Part shown: piece after piece, positions 1 to 8,917 of the stretch
Position numbering within the stretch: the stretch's first letter is position 1
Layout: the number at the start of each line of letters is the position of its first letter
Origin: JAUIET01 sp964352475
GTDB taxonomy: Bacteria; Pseudomonadota; Gammaproteobacteria; Pseudomonadales; JAUIET01
Direction: 5' to 3'
Length of the DNA stretch: 64,000 bases
Assembly: GCA_964352475.1 (NCBI GenBank)
Contig: CAYGSL010000008.1
Coordinates: 44,287-108,286, forward strand
Notes under the pieces: model-generated
The model's input: only the letters and a program-made list of their open reading frames with translations
Told to the model about the DNA's origin: nothing
Databases searched by the model: none
Translations under genes and position numbers: made by a program

Positions 1-653
1 GTTAATGCGATAGGCAGTCCGCAAACTACACGAGCCTGCGGCTTGCCAGCCTGGTCGGCGGCGGCATTAATGCTGGGTGCTATATGCTCAGCAATGGTTT
101 TTGTGCCAGTCATCCAGGTGATGGTGCCGTCGGCCATGGTGCCGGCGAGCTTGAGCATTGCGGGTCCGAGAGCGGCAACAATCAACGGCACGCTTTTCGC
201 GCCATCGACTCTTATGCCCACGTGGGCTGTGTATTGCTCACCTACAAAACTGGCTGATTCGCAGCGCAGTAACGGGGCGAGAATGGACAGATATTCGCGC
301 ATATGCCGCGCAGGTTTGTCATACGACATACCCAACATATCCTCAATCACCAATTTGTGAGACAAGCCAATACCTAGGGAAAAACGATTATTACTGGCAG
401 CCGCTGCCGTCAAGGCCTGTTGGGCAATAGCGGTTGGATGACGCGGGTAAGTGGGCGTTACTGCCGTGCCCAGTTCTATGCGCTCTGTTTCCCAGCCAGC
501 GATGGACAAGGTGTTGATTGCGTCAGGGCCAAATATGTTGGCCATCCAGACTGAATCAAAACCCATATTTTCTGCGTTTTTGGTGAATTCTACGAGATCT
601 GCAACACCGCTTCCGAATGCGCTGGTCGCACCTGCCATTATGCCAACTTTCAT
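1..653 (-). CDS. LLM-class flavin/F420-dependent oxidoreductase, 3' end outside window
   Basis: Open frame on the minus strand from ATG at 653 through the window edge without a stop, giving 217 residues. The N-terminus reads MKVGIMAGATSAFG, followed by a segment with GFDSVWMANIFGPDA and then ELGTAVTPTYPRHP. This is the usual opening of luciferase-like monooxygenase (LLM) TIM-barrel proteins, many of which use F420 or FMN. LLM proteins are usually 280-340 residues, so roughly a third lies beyond the edge. It is divergent from the acyl-CoA dehydrogenase operon starting at 828. A second LLM enzyme lies at 3986, which suggests both belong to one catabolic set. The cofactor and substrate cannot be read from the sequence. 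Confidence 0.85.
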   Translation of the reverse strand, partial: MKVGIMAGATSAFGSGVADLVEFTKNAENMGFDSVWMANIFGPDAINTLSIAGWETERIELGTAVTPTYPRHPTAIAQQALTAAAASNNRFSLGIGLSHKLVIEDMLGMSYDKPARHMREYLSILAPLLRCESASFVGEQYTAHVGIRVDGAKSVPLIVAALGPAMLKLAGTMADGTITWMTGTKTIAEHIAPSINAAADQAGKPQARVVCGLPIAL

Positions 654-682
654 ACTCAAATCTCTTCATCAGACGGTAGCTA

Positions 683-710
683 TTGACATCCATTGTGCCA
701 TAAGTATGCT
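683..710 (+). promoter_or_regulatory. Candidate sigma70 promoter of the acyl-CoA dehydrogenase operon
   Basis: TTGACA (683-688) and TATGCT (705-710) are separated by 16 bases, about 110 bases ahead of the first acyl-CoA dehydrogenase. This is a motif match only. The interval 654-827 holds no other convincing gene. Confidence 0.4.
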
Positions 711-827
711 GGCATCGCTAGCAGATGACGTGCCCGGTGGTATGCCAGAAACATTATCTACTAGCACGTCAGCCGCCGCGCCACAGCGACTTGCTGATGT
801 TTTCTTTTTCATAGGCAGGAGAGTTTC

Positions 828-2006
828 TTGGATACCAATTTCTCGGCAGAGGACCTTGCGTTCAGGCAGCAAGTAGAACAGTTTTACGATGAAAATTTTA
901 ATGACGAGTTGGTCAGTCGCCTGCTGGACAGAAAGCAGTTTAAAACAGCGATTATAGATTGGCAGCAGCGCCTGTATCGCCAGGGCTGGATTGCACCCGG
1001 TTGGCCCCAGGAGTTTGGTGGCACAGGTTGGACCTTGACCCAGAAATTCATCTTCGAAGACGTACGCGCATCACGCGGTGCGCCAGATGTTATTCCATTC
1101 GGTCTGGTCATGGTTGGACCGGTGATATACACCTTTGGTAATGACGAGCAAAAAGAGCGGTTCTTACCACGAATACTGAAAAGTGAAGATTGGTGGTGTC
1201 AGGGCTACTCGGAACCGGGTGCAGGGTCCGACCTTGCTGCCTTGCAAACTCGCGCTGAGCGTGATGGTGAAGACTACGTGGTAAACGGCGCGAAAATCTG
1301 GACTACTTACGCGCAATACGCGGATTGGATTTTCTGCCTGGTTAGAACAAGCAATGAAGGCAAGAAGCAGCAAGGTATTTCATTCTTGCTGATTGACATG
1401 AAAACGCCGGGAATCACGGTTAACCCTATCCCCACCATTGATGGTATGCACTCCTTAAACGAAGTGCAATTCGACAACGTGCGAGTTCCCGTCGCCAATT
1501 TGATTGGTGAAGAGAACAAGGGTTGGACGTATGCGAAGGCTCTGTTAGAACATGAAAGAACCTCTATTGCTGGTGTGGGTGATTCCAAGAAGAAAATAGC
1601 AACGATTCGCGAACAAGCGGGTCGTGAGCAGTCAAATGGCGCGCCGTTGATTGACGACCCAATGTTCAGCTCTCGCATTGCGGCTATAGAAATCGACTTG
1701 ATGGCGCTGGAATACCTGGAGCTCAGATCGTTGGCTTCTGCGGCCGATGGCAAAGGACCTGGTACTGAATCATCATTACTGAAACTGCGGGGCACCGAAA
1801 TTCGCCAGGCGCTGGACGAGCTGCATATGGACCTTGCCGGTTACTACTCGGGAACTGAGCTTGGGGAGCAAATCACCAACGAAGTTGGTCATGACTTTGC
1901 CGACAGCGCGCGCAATTCCTTTATGTACGGACGAGCCGCCACAATATTTGGTGGTTCAAACGAAGTGCAACGAAATATCACTGCCAAGTATGTATTGGGG
2001 CTGTAG
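828..2006 (+). CDS. Acyl-CoA dehydrogenase family protein (subunit 1 of adjacent pair)
   Basis: 392 residues with the complete acyl-CoA dehydrogenase fold. Residues 127-136 (YSEPGAGSDL) are the flavin/substrate motif and GGSNEVQRN at about 375-383 is the C-terminal FAD-binding motif. The usual MCAD-type catalytic Glu of the YEGT motif is replaced by Gly. A Glu-Arg at 243-244 (EHERT) sits where isovaleryl-CoA-dehydrogenase-like and steroid-type FadE proteins carry the catalytic base. The start is TTG at 828, chosen because AGGAGAG lies five bases upstream. The next acyl-CoA dehydrogenase begins two bases after the stop, so the two are probably co-translated. Adjacent pairs of this kind often form alpha2beta2 enzymes on bulky acyl-CoAs such as steroid side chains; that is inference here. 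Confidence 0.9.
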   Translation: MDTNFSAEDLAFRQQVEQFYDENFNDELVSRLLDRKQFKTAIIDWQQRLYRQGWIAPGWPQEFGGTGWTLTQKFIFEDVRASRGAPDVIPFGLVMVGPVIYTFGNDEQKERFLPRILKSEDWWCQGYSEPGAGSDLAALQTRAERDGEDYVVNGAKIWTTYAQYADWIFCLVRTSNEGKKQQGISFLLIDMKTPGITVNPIPTIDGMHSLNEVQFDNVRVPVANLIGEENKGWTYAKALLEHERTSIAGVGDSKKKIATIREQAGREQSNGAPLIDDPMFSSRIAAIEIDLMALEYLELRSLASAADGKGPGTESSLLKLRGTEIRQALDELHMDLAGYYSGTELGEQITNEVGHDFADSARNSFMYGRAATIFGGSNEVQRNITAKYVLGL

Positions 2007-2008
2007 AC

Positions 2009-3160
2009 ATGGATTTTAAATTAACTGACGAACAGAATATTCTCAAAGACAGCGTTACAAAATTTGTAGCTGATAACTATGAGCTTGAATCCCGCCGCAA
2101 ATACCTGCAAGAGGAGCATGCTTTTAGCGCGGAAAATTGGCAGCAGTTTGCGGAACTTGGTTGGCTGTCAGTGCCATTCAGCGAAGAGCTGGGCGGATTC
2201 GGTGGCAGCGCCGTTGACCTGATGGTTTTGCTTGAAGAGATGGGCAAAGGACTTGTTGTTGAGCCATATCTAGCGACTGTTTTACTCTTTGGTGGAGCGC
2301 TTGCTGAAGGAGCGAACAAAGAACTGCAGCAAAGCCTAATACCGGAAATTATCGATGGCAGTGTGCAGGGTGCGCTAGCTTATCATGAAAGAGACAGTCG
2401 CTACTGCATGTTTGATGTGTCAACCAGCGCAGAGAAAAGCGCTGATGGTTTCGTCTTGAACGGAGAGAAAACGGTTGTTTATAACGGTATGGCCGCTGAT
2501 AAACTGATTGTTTCTGCTAGAACATCGGGTGAACGGCGCGATGAAAGTGGCGTTAGTCTGTTTCTGGTGGACGCCTCTGCAGAGGGCTTAACACGTACTG
2601 GCTATACCATGATGGATGGTCAGCGAGTTGCCAATGTAAGCTTGTCGAATGTTTCCGTGAGCGCTGATCAACTGGTCAGTGAGCTTGATGCCGGTCTTGC
2701 CGTTCTGGATGCTTTGAGCACCAATGCCCTGGTGGCGCTGGCCGCCGAGGCGCAGGGACTGATGCAAGTGCTTTACGAATCAACTGTTGAATACAGCAAG
2801 ACTCGAGAGCAATTCTCTGTACCCATTGGCTCCTTCCAGGTTTTGCAGCACCGCATGGTGGATATGTTTGGCGCTTGCGAATTGCACCGGTCCCTGCTTT
2901 ATCGAGCGGTTTGTTCAATTGATGAGGATGACGTAAACAAGGACGCTTTAGACGTTGCTAAAAATATGCACGCGTTGAAAACCACGGTGGGCCGGGCAGG
3001 CAAGCAAATCGGTGCTGAGGCCATTCAGATCCATGGTGGCATGGGCATGACTGATGAATTGGCCATTGGGCATTATGTGAAGCGTTTGATGATGATAAAT
3101 ACTTGTCTGGGCGACGCAGATCACCACCAGCGGCTGTTCGCTGAATTGGCCAGCACTTAG
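2009..3160 (+). CDS. Acyl-CoA dehydrogenase family protein (subunit 2 of adjacent pair)
   Basis: 383 residues, same fold as its neighbour but clearly diverged. The C-terminus carries IHGGMGMTDE, the typical FAD-contacting motif, and EYSKTREQFSVPIG lies near residue 270. Neither the YEGT-type Glu nor the ER-type Glu of the upstream protein is evident, which fits a non-catalytic or FAD-donating partner in a heteromeric dehydrogenase. It starts two bases after the upstream gene and is followed 42 bases later by an SDR dehydrogenase. Family knowledge: Actinobacteria and Proteobacteria encode such two-gene FadE pairs for steroid or isoprenoid acyl-CoAs. The substrate here is unknown. Confidence 0.88.
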   Translation: MDFKLTDEQNILKDSVTKFVADNYELESRRKYLQEEHAFSAENWQQFAELGWLSVPFSEELGGFGGSAVDLMVLLEEMGKGLVVEPYLATVLLFGGALAEGANKELQQSLIPEIIDGSVQGALAYHERDSRYCMFDVSTSAEKSADGFVLNGEKTVVYNGMAADKLIVSARTSGERRDESGVSLFLVDASAEGLTRTGYTMMDGQRVANVSLSNVSVSADQLVSELDAGLAVLDALSTNALVALAAEAQGLMQVLYESTVEYSKTREQFSVPIGSFQVLQHRMVDMFGACELHRSLLYRAVCSIDEDDVNKDALDVAKNMHALKTTVGRAGKQIGAEAIQIHGGMGMTDELAIGHYVKRLMMINTCLGDADHHQRLFAELAST

Positions 3161-3202
3161 TTGGTATAATCAGGTTCACCCCAACCGCGCGAGGAGAATG
3201 CG

Positions 3203-3961
3203 ATGAGTGCCGATCGATTTGCTGGGAAGGTCGCGTTAATCACAGGTGCCGCATCTGGTATCGGTCAGGAAACCGCTATTTTACTGGCGTCACAAGGTGC
3301 CGATGTATACCTTGCCGACATCAATCAAGCGGGCTTGATTGACACCAAGCAGCGTATTGAAGAGCAAAAAGGCAGCTGCGATTCCACTGTATTTAACGCG
3401 ATGGAAGAAACAGATTGTGTCCGCATAGTGTCCGAATGCGTTCAGCGCTTCGGTAAACTGGACATTCTCGGCAACATTGCCGGTATTGTGAGCATGTACC
3501 ACCTTGCTGAAATTACGTCAGATATCTGGGACCGTTTTATGCGCATTAATCTAAATGCGCCCATGTATTTGTGCCGTGAGGCCATGCCACATTTATTGGA
3601 AACCGAGGGGTGTATAGTAAACATCTCATCAACCGCCGGTGTTGGCGGACAAGCGTACAATACGCCTTATGTGGCAAGCAAGCATGGACTTCTGGGTTTA
3701 ACCAAAAGCCTAGCATTGGAGTTTGCCAAGCGTAACGTTAGAGTTAACGCAATATGCCCTGGTGGCGTCACCACACCACTTAACGACACCATTCGATGGC
3801 CAGAGAATATCGATGAAGCACTGGTACAACGGTTGTTTCCGGAGATGGATAGAATGGCGACACCGCAGCAGATTGCAGCTATTTTTGCGTTTTTGTGTTC
3901 AGAAGATGCACAGTTCGTCACTGGCGCCGGATGGCTCGTTGATGGTGGTCAAACAATTTAA
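3203..3961 (+). CDS. SDR-family NAD(P)-dependent oxidoreductase
   Basis: 252 residues, a classical short-chain dehydrogenase. The cofactor loop is TGAASGIG (residues 14-21), the catalytic Ser is at 142/143 (NISSTAG) and YVASK places Tyr156 and Lys160. The NNAG motif is altered to GNIAG at about 90-94. An acidic residue after beta-strand 2 (LADIN) suggests NAD rather than NADP. A GAGGAG ribosome site precedes the ATG. Placed between the acyl-CoA dehydrogenase pair and an LLM oxidoreductase, it is likely a hydroxyacyl-CoA or alcohol dehydrogenase of the same degradative pathway; the exact substrate is not readable. Confidence 0.9.
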   Translation: MSADRFAGKVALITGAASGIGQETAILLASQGADVYLADINQAGLIDTKQRIEEQKGSCDSTVFNAMEETDCVRIVSECVQRFGKLDILGNIAGIVSMYHLAEITSDIWDRFMRINLNAPMYLCREAMPHLLETEGCIVNISSTAGVGGQAYNTPYVASKHGLLGLTKSLALEFAKRNVRVNAICPGGVTTPLNDTIRWPENIDEALVQRLFPEMDRMATPQQIAAIFAFLCSEDAQFVTGAGWLVDGGQTI

Positions 3962-3985
3962 CGGAGTTGCCCTTAACAACAGGAT

Positions 3986-4993
3986 ATGAGTATGAGTCAT
4001 CGAAAACGCATTGCACTGTCTTTGCCAGCCCCAACCGGGTCAGTTGCCGACACTATCGCCATGGCGCAACAGGCCGAGGCCATGGGCTATGACGACTTGT
4101 GGTTGGCCGATGCAGGCGGGCTGGACGCGCTGACGCTGGTGCCCATGCTATTGGAAAAAACTGAAAAGGTACGCGTAGGAATTGCCGTGGTTCCTGCTTA
4201 CACACGTACGCCGGCCGTTCTTGCCAGCACTTTTGCGGTGATCGAACAGGCTTATCCAGGCCGGTTTGTGCCTGGCCTGGGAACGTCCAGCCAGACCATT
4301 ATCGAACGTTGGCATGGACTCGCATTGGAAAAACCACTGACACGCATGAAAGAAACTGTTGCTTTGCTAAGATCGATGATGGCCGGTGAGAAAACCGCGT
4401 TTGACGGCGAGACACTGCGCAGTAAGGGCTATGTTCAGCTTCCCACTGAACCGCAGATGCCAATATACCTGGCAGGTTTGCGATCAAAAATGGTAGAAGC
4501 GGCCGCTGAAGTATCAGACGGTGTCATTCTGAATCTATTCCCACAGAGTGCTTTGCCTCGAATTATTGAGCACGTTGGTATAGGTGCCGAGCGTGGTGGA
4601 AAAAAGCTTGAAGACGTTGAAGTGGTATGCCGTCATATGATGGTGGTCACTGATGATAAAGACATGGCGCGCATGGCGTTTCGTGGTGCTTTCGTGAGCT
4701 ACTACGCCACACCGGTGTACAACAAATTTCTGGAGTGGTGTGGTTTTGCTGATGCCGCTGCAGAAATTCGGGAAGGTTGGGCGGCAAAAGACCGTGAGCG
4801 CACCGCGGCGGCGCTGCCCGACGAGTTGGTCGATGAAATTGCGATTATTGGTACTGCTGATGAATGCAGGGAACAGATCAAGCAATACGCAGATGGCGGA
4901 ATCCATACCAATATTGTTTCGTGCATTTATCCGACGCCGGAAGTAATGGAGGCTACCTTTGGTGCCTTTTCCAAAGACAAATTCAGCTTTTGA
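3986..4993 (+). CDS. LLM-class flavin/F420-dependent oxidoreductase
   Basis: 335 residues with the TIM-barrel LLM fold: AEAMGYDDLWLADAGGLDAL near residues 30-50, VRVGIAVVPAYTRTPAVLA near 68-85, then GRFVPGLGTSS and a C-terminal IIGTADECREQIKQYADGG that is typical of F420-dependent members. Full length for the family. It follows the SDR gene by 24 bases, in the same direction, and is followed by the esterase at 5002. It is the second LLM enzyme of the cluster besides the one at 1-653. Whether it uses F420 or FMN cannot be decided here; F420 usage would require F420 biosynthesis genes elsewhere. Confidence 0.87.
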   Translation: MSMSHRKRIALSLPAPTGSVADTIAMAQQAEAMGYDDLWLADAGGLDALTLVPMLLEKTEKVRVGIAVVPAYTRTPAVLASTFAVIEQAYPGRFVPGLGTSSQTIIERWHGLALEKPLTRMKETVALLRSMMAGEKTAFDGETLRSKGYVQLPTEPQMPIYLAGLRSKMVEAAAEVSDGVILNLFPQSALPRIIEHVGIGAERGGKKLEDVEVVCRHMMVVTDDKDMARMAFRGAFVSYYATPVYNKFLEWCGFADAAAEIREGWAAKDRERTAAALPDELVDEIAIIGTADECREQIKQYADGGIHTNIVSCIYPTPEVMEATFGAFSKDKFSF

Positions 4994-5001
4994 GTCACGC
5001 C

Positions 5002-6285
5002 ATGTATAGATTGATTACGAATAGTATTGGCACCTTACTCTTGTGCGCGGTGTTTTCTACAGAAGTTAATGCTGATGCTCTCAAAATGGTAAAGCCAGAG
5101 TCGGTAGGCGTTTCCAGTGTGGCGCTAAATCGTATTAACCAGTTTACCAGAGAGAATATTGACTCAGGCAAGCATGTAGGTTTTGTGTCTATGGTGGCAC
5201 GCCACGGTAAGATCGTGCATTTCGAAGCCAGTGGAAAAATGGGCTTGGACAACGATGCGCCGATCAGAAAAGACACGCTGTTTCGTATCTATTCGATGAC
5301 CAAACCGGTTACAACCGTGGCCGCAATGATGCTGTACGAAGAAGGGCGCTTCCAGCTTTCGGATCCAATCTCCAAATACATGCCGGAATTCAAAGATCTC
5401 CAGGTGTTTAATGAAAACGGTATGCAACCGGCGCAAAGCGAGATTACTGTCGAGCAGCTAATGACCCATACGGCCGGTTTCAGCTATGGGTTCGATAACA
5501 TTCACCCGGTCAACAAATTGTATAACTCAAACGCTCTCTTTGCAGCGACTGATCTGACGGATTTTACCCAGCGTCTTGCCAAGTTGCCGCTACGTTTTGA
5601 ACCCGGTACACGTTACTACTACAGCGTGGCGACAGACGTGCTGGGCGCCCTGGTGGAGCGTGTTAGTGGGCAGACCCTGGACGCGTTTTTCCAGCAACGA
5701 ATCTTTGCTCCGCTGGGCATGACCGATACCTTCTTCTCCGTGCCTGCCGAGAAGCTGGACCGATTGGCGACCAATCATGTTTGGGATTACGCAAACAATG
5801 AGATAGCACTTGTGCCGCCGGAGCGCAGACGATCATACAAAAATGTCAGCTTGTTTTCCGGCGGCGGTGGCCTGGTCTCTACGGCCATGGATTATATGAG
5901 ATTCTGTGAAATGCTAAGAGCTGGCGGCAGTTATAACGGTGCGCGCCTGTTGGGGCCTAAGACGGTGCAATACATGTCTATGAATCAGTTATCGGACCAG
6001 GTGCGCAATGAAGGTGCGGATGAATACCCCGCCATGCACTTGTATCCGGGCCAGTCATTTGGTCTGGGCTTTGGTGTTATCACTAACCCTGGCTTGAGTC
6101 AGGTAGTGTCAAGCAAAGGCGAGTATTCCTGGGGAGGTGCGGCTGATACGAAATTCTGGATTGATCCCGAAGAAGACCTGGTTGCAATATTAATGACCCA
6201 ACTTTTACGTGCGCCTTGGGAAACACGATATCAAATGAAAGTTGCAACGTATCAGGCCCTGGAACGATTGGGTGCACAACAATAA
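5002..6285 (+). CDS. Exported serine hydrolase, beta-lactamase/esterase fold
   Basis: 427 residues from ATG 5002. The frame is open further upstream into the preceding LLM gene, but only from 5002 does it begin with a signal peptide (MYRLITNS, hydrophobic core, likely cleavage after VNA). The nucleophile motif SMTK is at residues 98-101 and a Tyr-Ser-Val motif follows near 210 (RYYYSVATD). These correspond to SxxK and YxN/S of class C beta-lactamase-like esterases and penicillin-binding proteins. A late GGAADTKFWIDP segment takes the place of the KTG box. Most such proteins are esterases or peptidases rather than antibiotic-hydrolysing enzymes. The operon position suggests hydrolysis of an ester substrate in the periplasm. 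Confidence 0.88.
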   Translation: MYRLITNSIGTLLLCAVFSTEVNADALKMVKPESVGVSSVALNRINQFTRENIDSGKHVGFVSMVARHGKIVHFEASGKMGLDNDAPIRKDTLFRIYSMTKPVTTVAAMMLYEEGRFQLSDPISKYMPEFKDLQVFNENGMQPAQSEITVEQLMTHTAGFSYGFDNIHPVNKLYNSNALFAATDLTDFTQRLAKLPLRFEPGTRYYYSVATDVLGALVERVSGQTLDAFFQQRIFAPLGMTDTFFSVPAEKLDRLATNHVWDYANNEIALVPPERRRSYKNVSLFSGGGGLVSTAMDYMRFCEMLRAGGSYNGARLLGPKTVQYMSMNQLSDQVRNEGADEYPAMHLYPGQSFGLGFGVITNPGLSQVVSSKGEYSWGGAADTKFWIDPEEDLVAILMTQLLRAPWETRYQMKVATYQALERLGAQQ

Positions 6286-6300
6286 CAGCGAGACAGTGTA

Positions 6301-7191
6301 ATGAATGCAATCAATAAACTGTATGTGGGTCTGATTTTGGCATCATTAGTGGCCTGTGGTTCTGCGCCAAGAACTTCCCTGGAAGACGTGGCCGACAATG
6401 GCGGTGCCGAAGAGTTCATTGCGAATGCATATGCCAAGGCCAAGGCCAAGGTGCAACCGCGCGACCTGGCCAGCATTAATGCTGAATTGCGGCCATATGA
6501 TCGTGTTTATAGGCCAGTAGGTGCGGGACAATTTCCGGTCGTATTGTTCTTTCACGGCTGCAGCGGAGCTACCGTATCGCACGAGGAAGATTGGGCAGCA
6601 TTTTATAATGGAATCGGCGTTGCCGTGATAGCCGTCGACAGTTACACGGGCAGAGGCATTAAGTGGGAGGACTCCTGCGATCTAAAAGTTATGACGCCCT
6701 GGCAACGTGCCGCCGATGTGCTGGCAACGATTGAGTTTGCGAAGAGGCAAGACTACGTAGATGCCAATCAAATCATTCTTATGGGATTTTCGCATGGCGC
6801 AATAACCGTATGGACGACGCAGGTATTTGCTTCTACCAAGGCCACACCGTTAGGTTTGGATGTTTGGCCTGAAGGCGTTATGGATGGTGTACAGCTTAGC
6901 CTTCCTTTTTACGGCAGCTGCGTAGGAAAATGGACGCTGCCATTGCGAACCATCGCGTTCATGGCTGAAGACGATCGATATGTTGATGAGCAGTCTTGTA
7001 TTGATTTCGCAGAGCAAAATACCGACTTGGCGGAACATTTCAGTTACAAGATATTTGCGGGTGCGACCCATACCTTCGATCATGCCCGGCCGAATGCGTC
7101 AAATGTTGAAGCTGGCTCAGTTTACGACGCGGCTGCCACCGCTGAGGCACAGGCAATGATATCCGCTGAGATTCAGGCTTTCGACAAATGA
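6301..7191 (+). CDS. Dienelactone-hydrolase-like alpha/beta hydrolase, predicted lipoprotein
   Basis: 296 residues. The N-terminus has a lipoprotein signal with lipobox LVAC, Cys19 being the predicted lipidated residue. The alpha/beta-hydrolase elements are the oxyanion strand VVLFFHGCSGA (about 80-90), nucleophile elbow GFSHG with Ser164, a candidate acid at Asp224/225 and His257 in THTFDH. It starts 15 bases after the esterase gene and ends six bases before the convergent GMC oxidoreductase. Family members hydrolyse dienelactones and other small esters or lactones. Membrane anchoring next to an exported esterase suggests periplasmic substrate processing; this is inference. Confidence 0.87.
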   Translation: MNAINKLYVGLILASLVACGSAPRTSLEDVADNGGAEEFIANAYAKAKAKVQPRDLASINAELRPYDRVYRPVGAGQFPVVLFFHGCSGATVSHEEDWAAFYNGIGVAVIAVDSYTGRGIKWEDSCDLKVMTPWQRAADVLATIEFAKRQDYVDANQIILMGFSHGAITVWTTQVFASTKATPLGLDVWPEGVMDGVQLSLPFYGSCVGKWTLPLRTIAFMAEDDRYVDEQSCIDFAEQNTDLAEHFSYKIFAGATHTFDHARPNASNVEAGSVYDAAATAEAQAMISAEIQAFDK

Positions 7192-7196
7192 AAATA

Positions 7197-8843
7197 TTAC
7201 TGTTGGTCGTCTAGAATCAGGCTAGCAGCCCGCTCGGCCAGCATGTAAACAGGTGCTTGGGTGTTGCACGAAGGCACACTTGGGAACGCCGAAGCATCGA
7301 CCACTCGTAAGCCATCCAAGCCGTGTACTTTCAGACGACTATCAACTACCGAGTCACTGGCAGAACTGCCCATTTTGCATGTGCTGGTAGGGTGATAGAC
7401 GGTATCGGCTCGTGCTCTGATGTCATCAAGTAACTGCTCTTCACTGGCGCAGGATTTGCCGGGTATCGTTTCTGCAGCAATTAAGCCAGACAGTGCGTCA
7501 GTAGCTGACAACTCACGTAGAAATTTGGCGCCTTCGAGCAATTCCTGTATGTCTGCGTCATCCCCCAGGTAATTTGGCTGGATTTTTGGTGCGGTGCCTG
7601 GGTTGCTGGATTCGATAGACACTCTGCCGCGACTCTTTGGGCGACACTGGGATACAGACATCAGCACACCCGGATAAGAATCTGGTTGAGCGCCCCGCTG
7701 CTTACCGTTGCTGGCAACAGAATACGTCAGAGGAGAAAAGTACAACTGCAAATTGGGTCTGCTGTGTGCGCGACTGCTTCGATAAAACCCACCAGCCTGG
7801 TTCACGCCAATTGCCAGTGGGCCTTTGCGCGCAAGCAGATACTGTATTCCGGCGCTGAGTTTTCCCCACCAAGGGTGCAGCTGGTTATTCAGCGTTGGCT
7901 CAGTACAACGATAGTAATGCGTATACGCAAGGTGATCCTGAAGATGAAGCCCAACGTTTGAATTGGCTTGCACCGGTGTGATGCCCAATCTGGATAAGTC
8001 ATCGGCATCACCAACACCAGACAGCTGCAACAATTGTGGCGAATTGACCGCGCCTGCACTGAGTATCACGCTACGCTTGGCATAAATTTTTCGTTCCGCA
8101 TTATGTTTTACTGCTGTAATTCCAACCGCGTGCTTTTCATTGAAAAGAATTCTCGTGGCAAGCGTATTGGTGAGCAGCCTCAGATTTTTTCTGCTGCGTG
8201 CCGGGTGCAAGTATGCGCGCGCTGCAGACATACGACGACCGTGTTTTGCGGTTATTTCGTAGTAGCCGACACCTTCCTGGTGTTCGCCATTGAAATCGCT
8301 ATTCCGCGGTAAACCAAGTTCAGAAGCTGCCTGGATGAACCGCTTGCACAATGGATGATAGGCCCGGTGCACATCATCAATATGCAAATTTCCTCCATCG
8401 CCTCTATACAAATTCCCTCCACGCGAACTGCTCTCAAGTTTCAGATACCACGGCAATACCTCATTCCAGCCCCACCCGGCAGCACCTTGCACCTCCCAGT
8501 CGTCGTAATCCGCGGGATGGCCGCGGGTATACACCATTGCATTGATGGCGCTTGAGCCTCCCAGCACCTTTCCGCGTGGCCAATAGCTTGTTCTATGATT
8601 CATCGCTGTAGAGGGTTCGCTGGTGTACATCCAGTTAAATCTTGGATTCTCAAACGTCTTGCCGTATCCCAATGGCGTATGAATCCAGAAATTTGCATCA
8701 CTACCCCCCGCTTCAATGAGACACACTGAATAACGGCCACACTCACTGAGTCGGTTAGCGAGTACACAACCAGCAACTCCCGCACCGACCACAACAAAGT
8801 CGTAGTATTCCTCCAGCAGGGAATCTTTAGTATTGCTTCTCAT
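7197..8843 (-). CDS. GMC-family FAD oxidoreductase (choline dehydrogenase-like)
   Basis: 548 residues. The N-terminal FAD dinucleotide fold VVGAGVAGCVLANRLSE begins near residue 17. GGSSAINAMVYTRGHPADYD near 95 is the GMC signature 1, a signature-2 segment GAVNSPQLLQLSGVG lies near 265, and the C-terminal active-site His is in HPTSTCKMG. These proteins oxidise primary or secondary alcohols to aldehydes or ketones. It is transcribed divergently from the FAD oxidoreductase at 8918, with only 74 bases between. Family naming such as choline or alcohol dehydrogenase is not specific; there is no betaine gene nearby, so choline is unlikely. Confidence 0.92.
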   Translation of the reverse strand: MRSNTKDSLLEEYYDFVVVGAGVAGCVLANRLSECGRYSVCLIEAGGSDANFWIHTPLGYGKTFENPRFNWMYTSEPSTAMNHRTSYWPRGKVLGGSSAINAMVYTRGHPADYDDWEVQGAAGWGWNEVLPWYLKLESSSRGGNLYRGDGGNLHIDDVHRAYHPLCKRFIQAASELGLPRNSDFNGEHQEGVGYYEITAKHGRRMSAARAYLHPARSRKNLRLLTNTLATRILFNEKHAVGITAVKHNAERKIYAKRSVILSAGAVNSPQLLQLSGVGDADDLSRLGITPVQANSNVGLHLQDHLAYTHYYRCTEPTLNNQLHPWWGKLSAGIQYLLARKGPLAIGVNQAGGFYRSSRAHSRPNLQLYFSPLTYSVASNGKQRGAQPDSYPGVLMSVSQCRPKSRGRVSIESSNPGTAPKIQPNYLGDDADIQELLEGAKFLRELSATDALSGLIAAETIPGKSCASEEQLLDDIRARADTVYHPTSTCKMGSSASDSVVDSRLKVHGLDGLRVVDASAFPSVPSCNTQAPVYMLAERAASLILDDQQ

Positions 8844-8917
8844 ATATGGTGTTCAAGCAGATCCAATAACGCGTATCCTAAAGCATTAGAGGTTTCGCTA
8901 GTATCGAAAAGTAGATT

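Noticed and set aside
669..811. 47-residue minus-strand frame (MKKKTSASRC...) between the two divergent operons
   Set aside because: No ribosome binding site, no recognisable domain, and it overlaps a good plus-strand promoter.
5002..6285. Antibiotic-resistance beta-lactamase
   Set aside because: The SxxK fold is shared by many esterases and peptidases; operon context is catabolic, and the KTG-type box is not visible.
7197..8843. Choline dehydrogenase betA
   Set aside because: GMC family motifs are generic and no betaine aldehyde dehydrogenase or choline transporter lies nearby.
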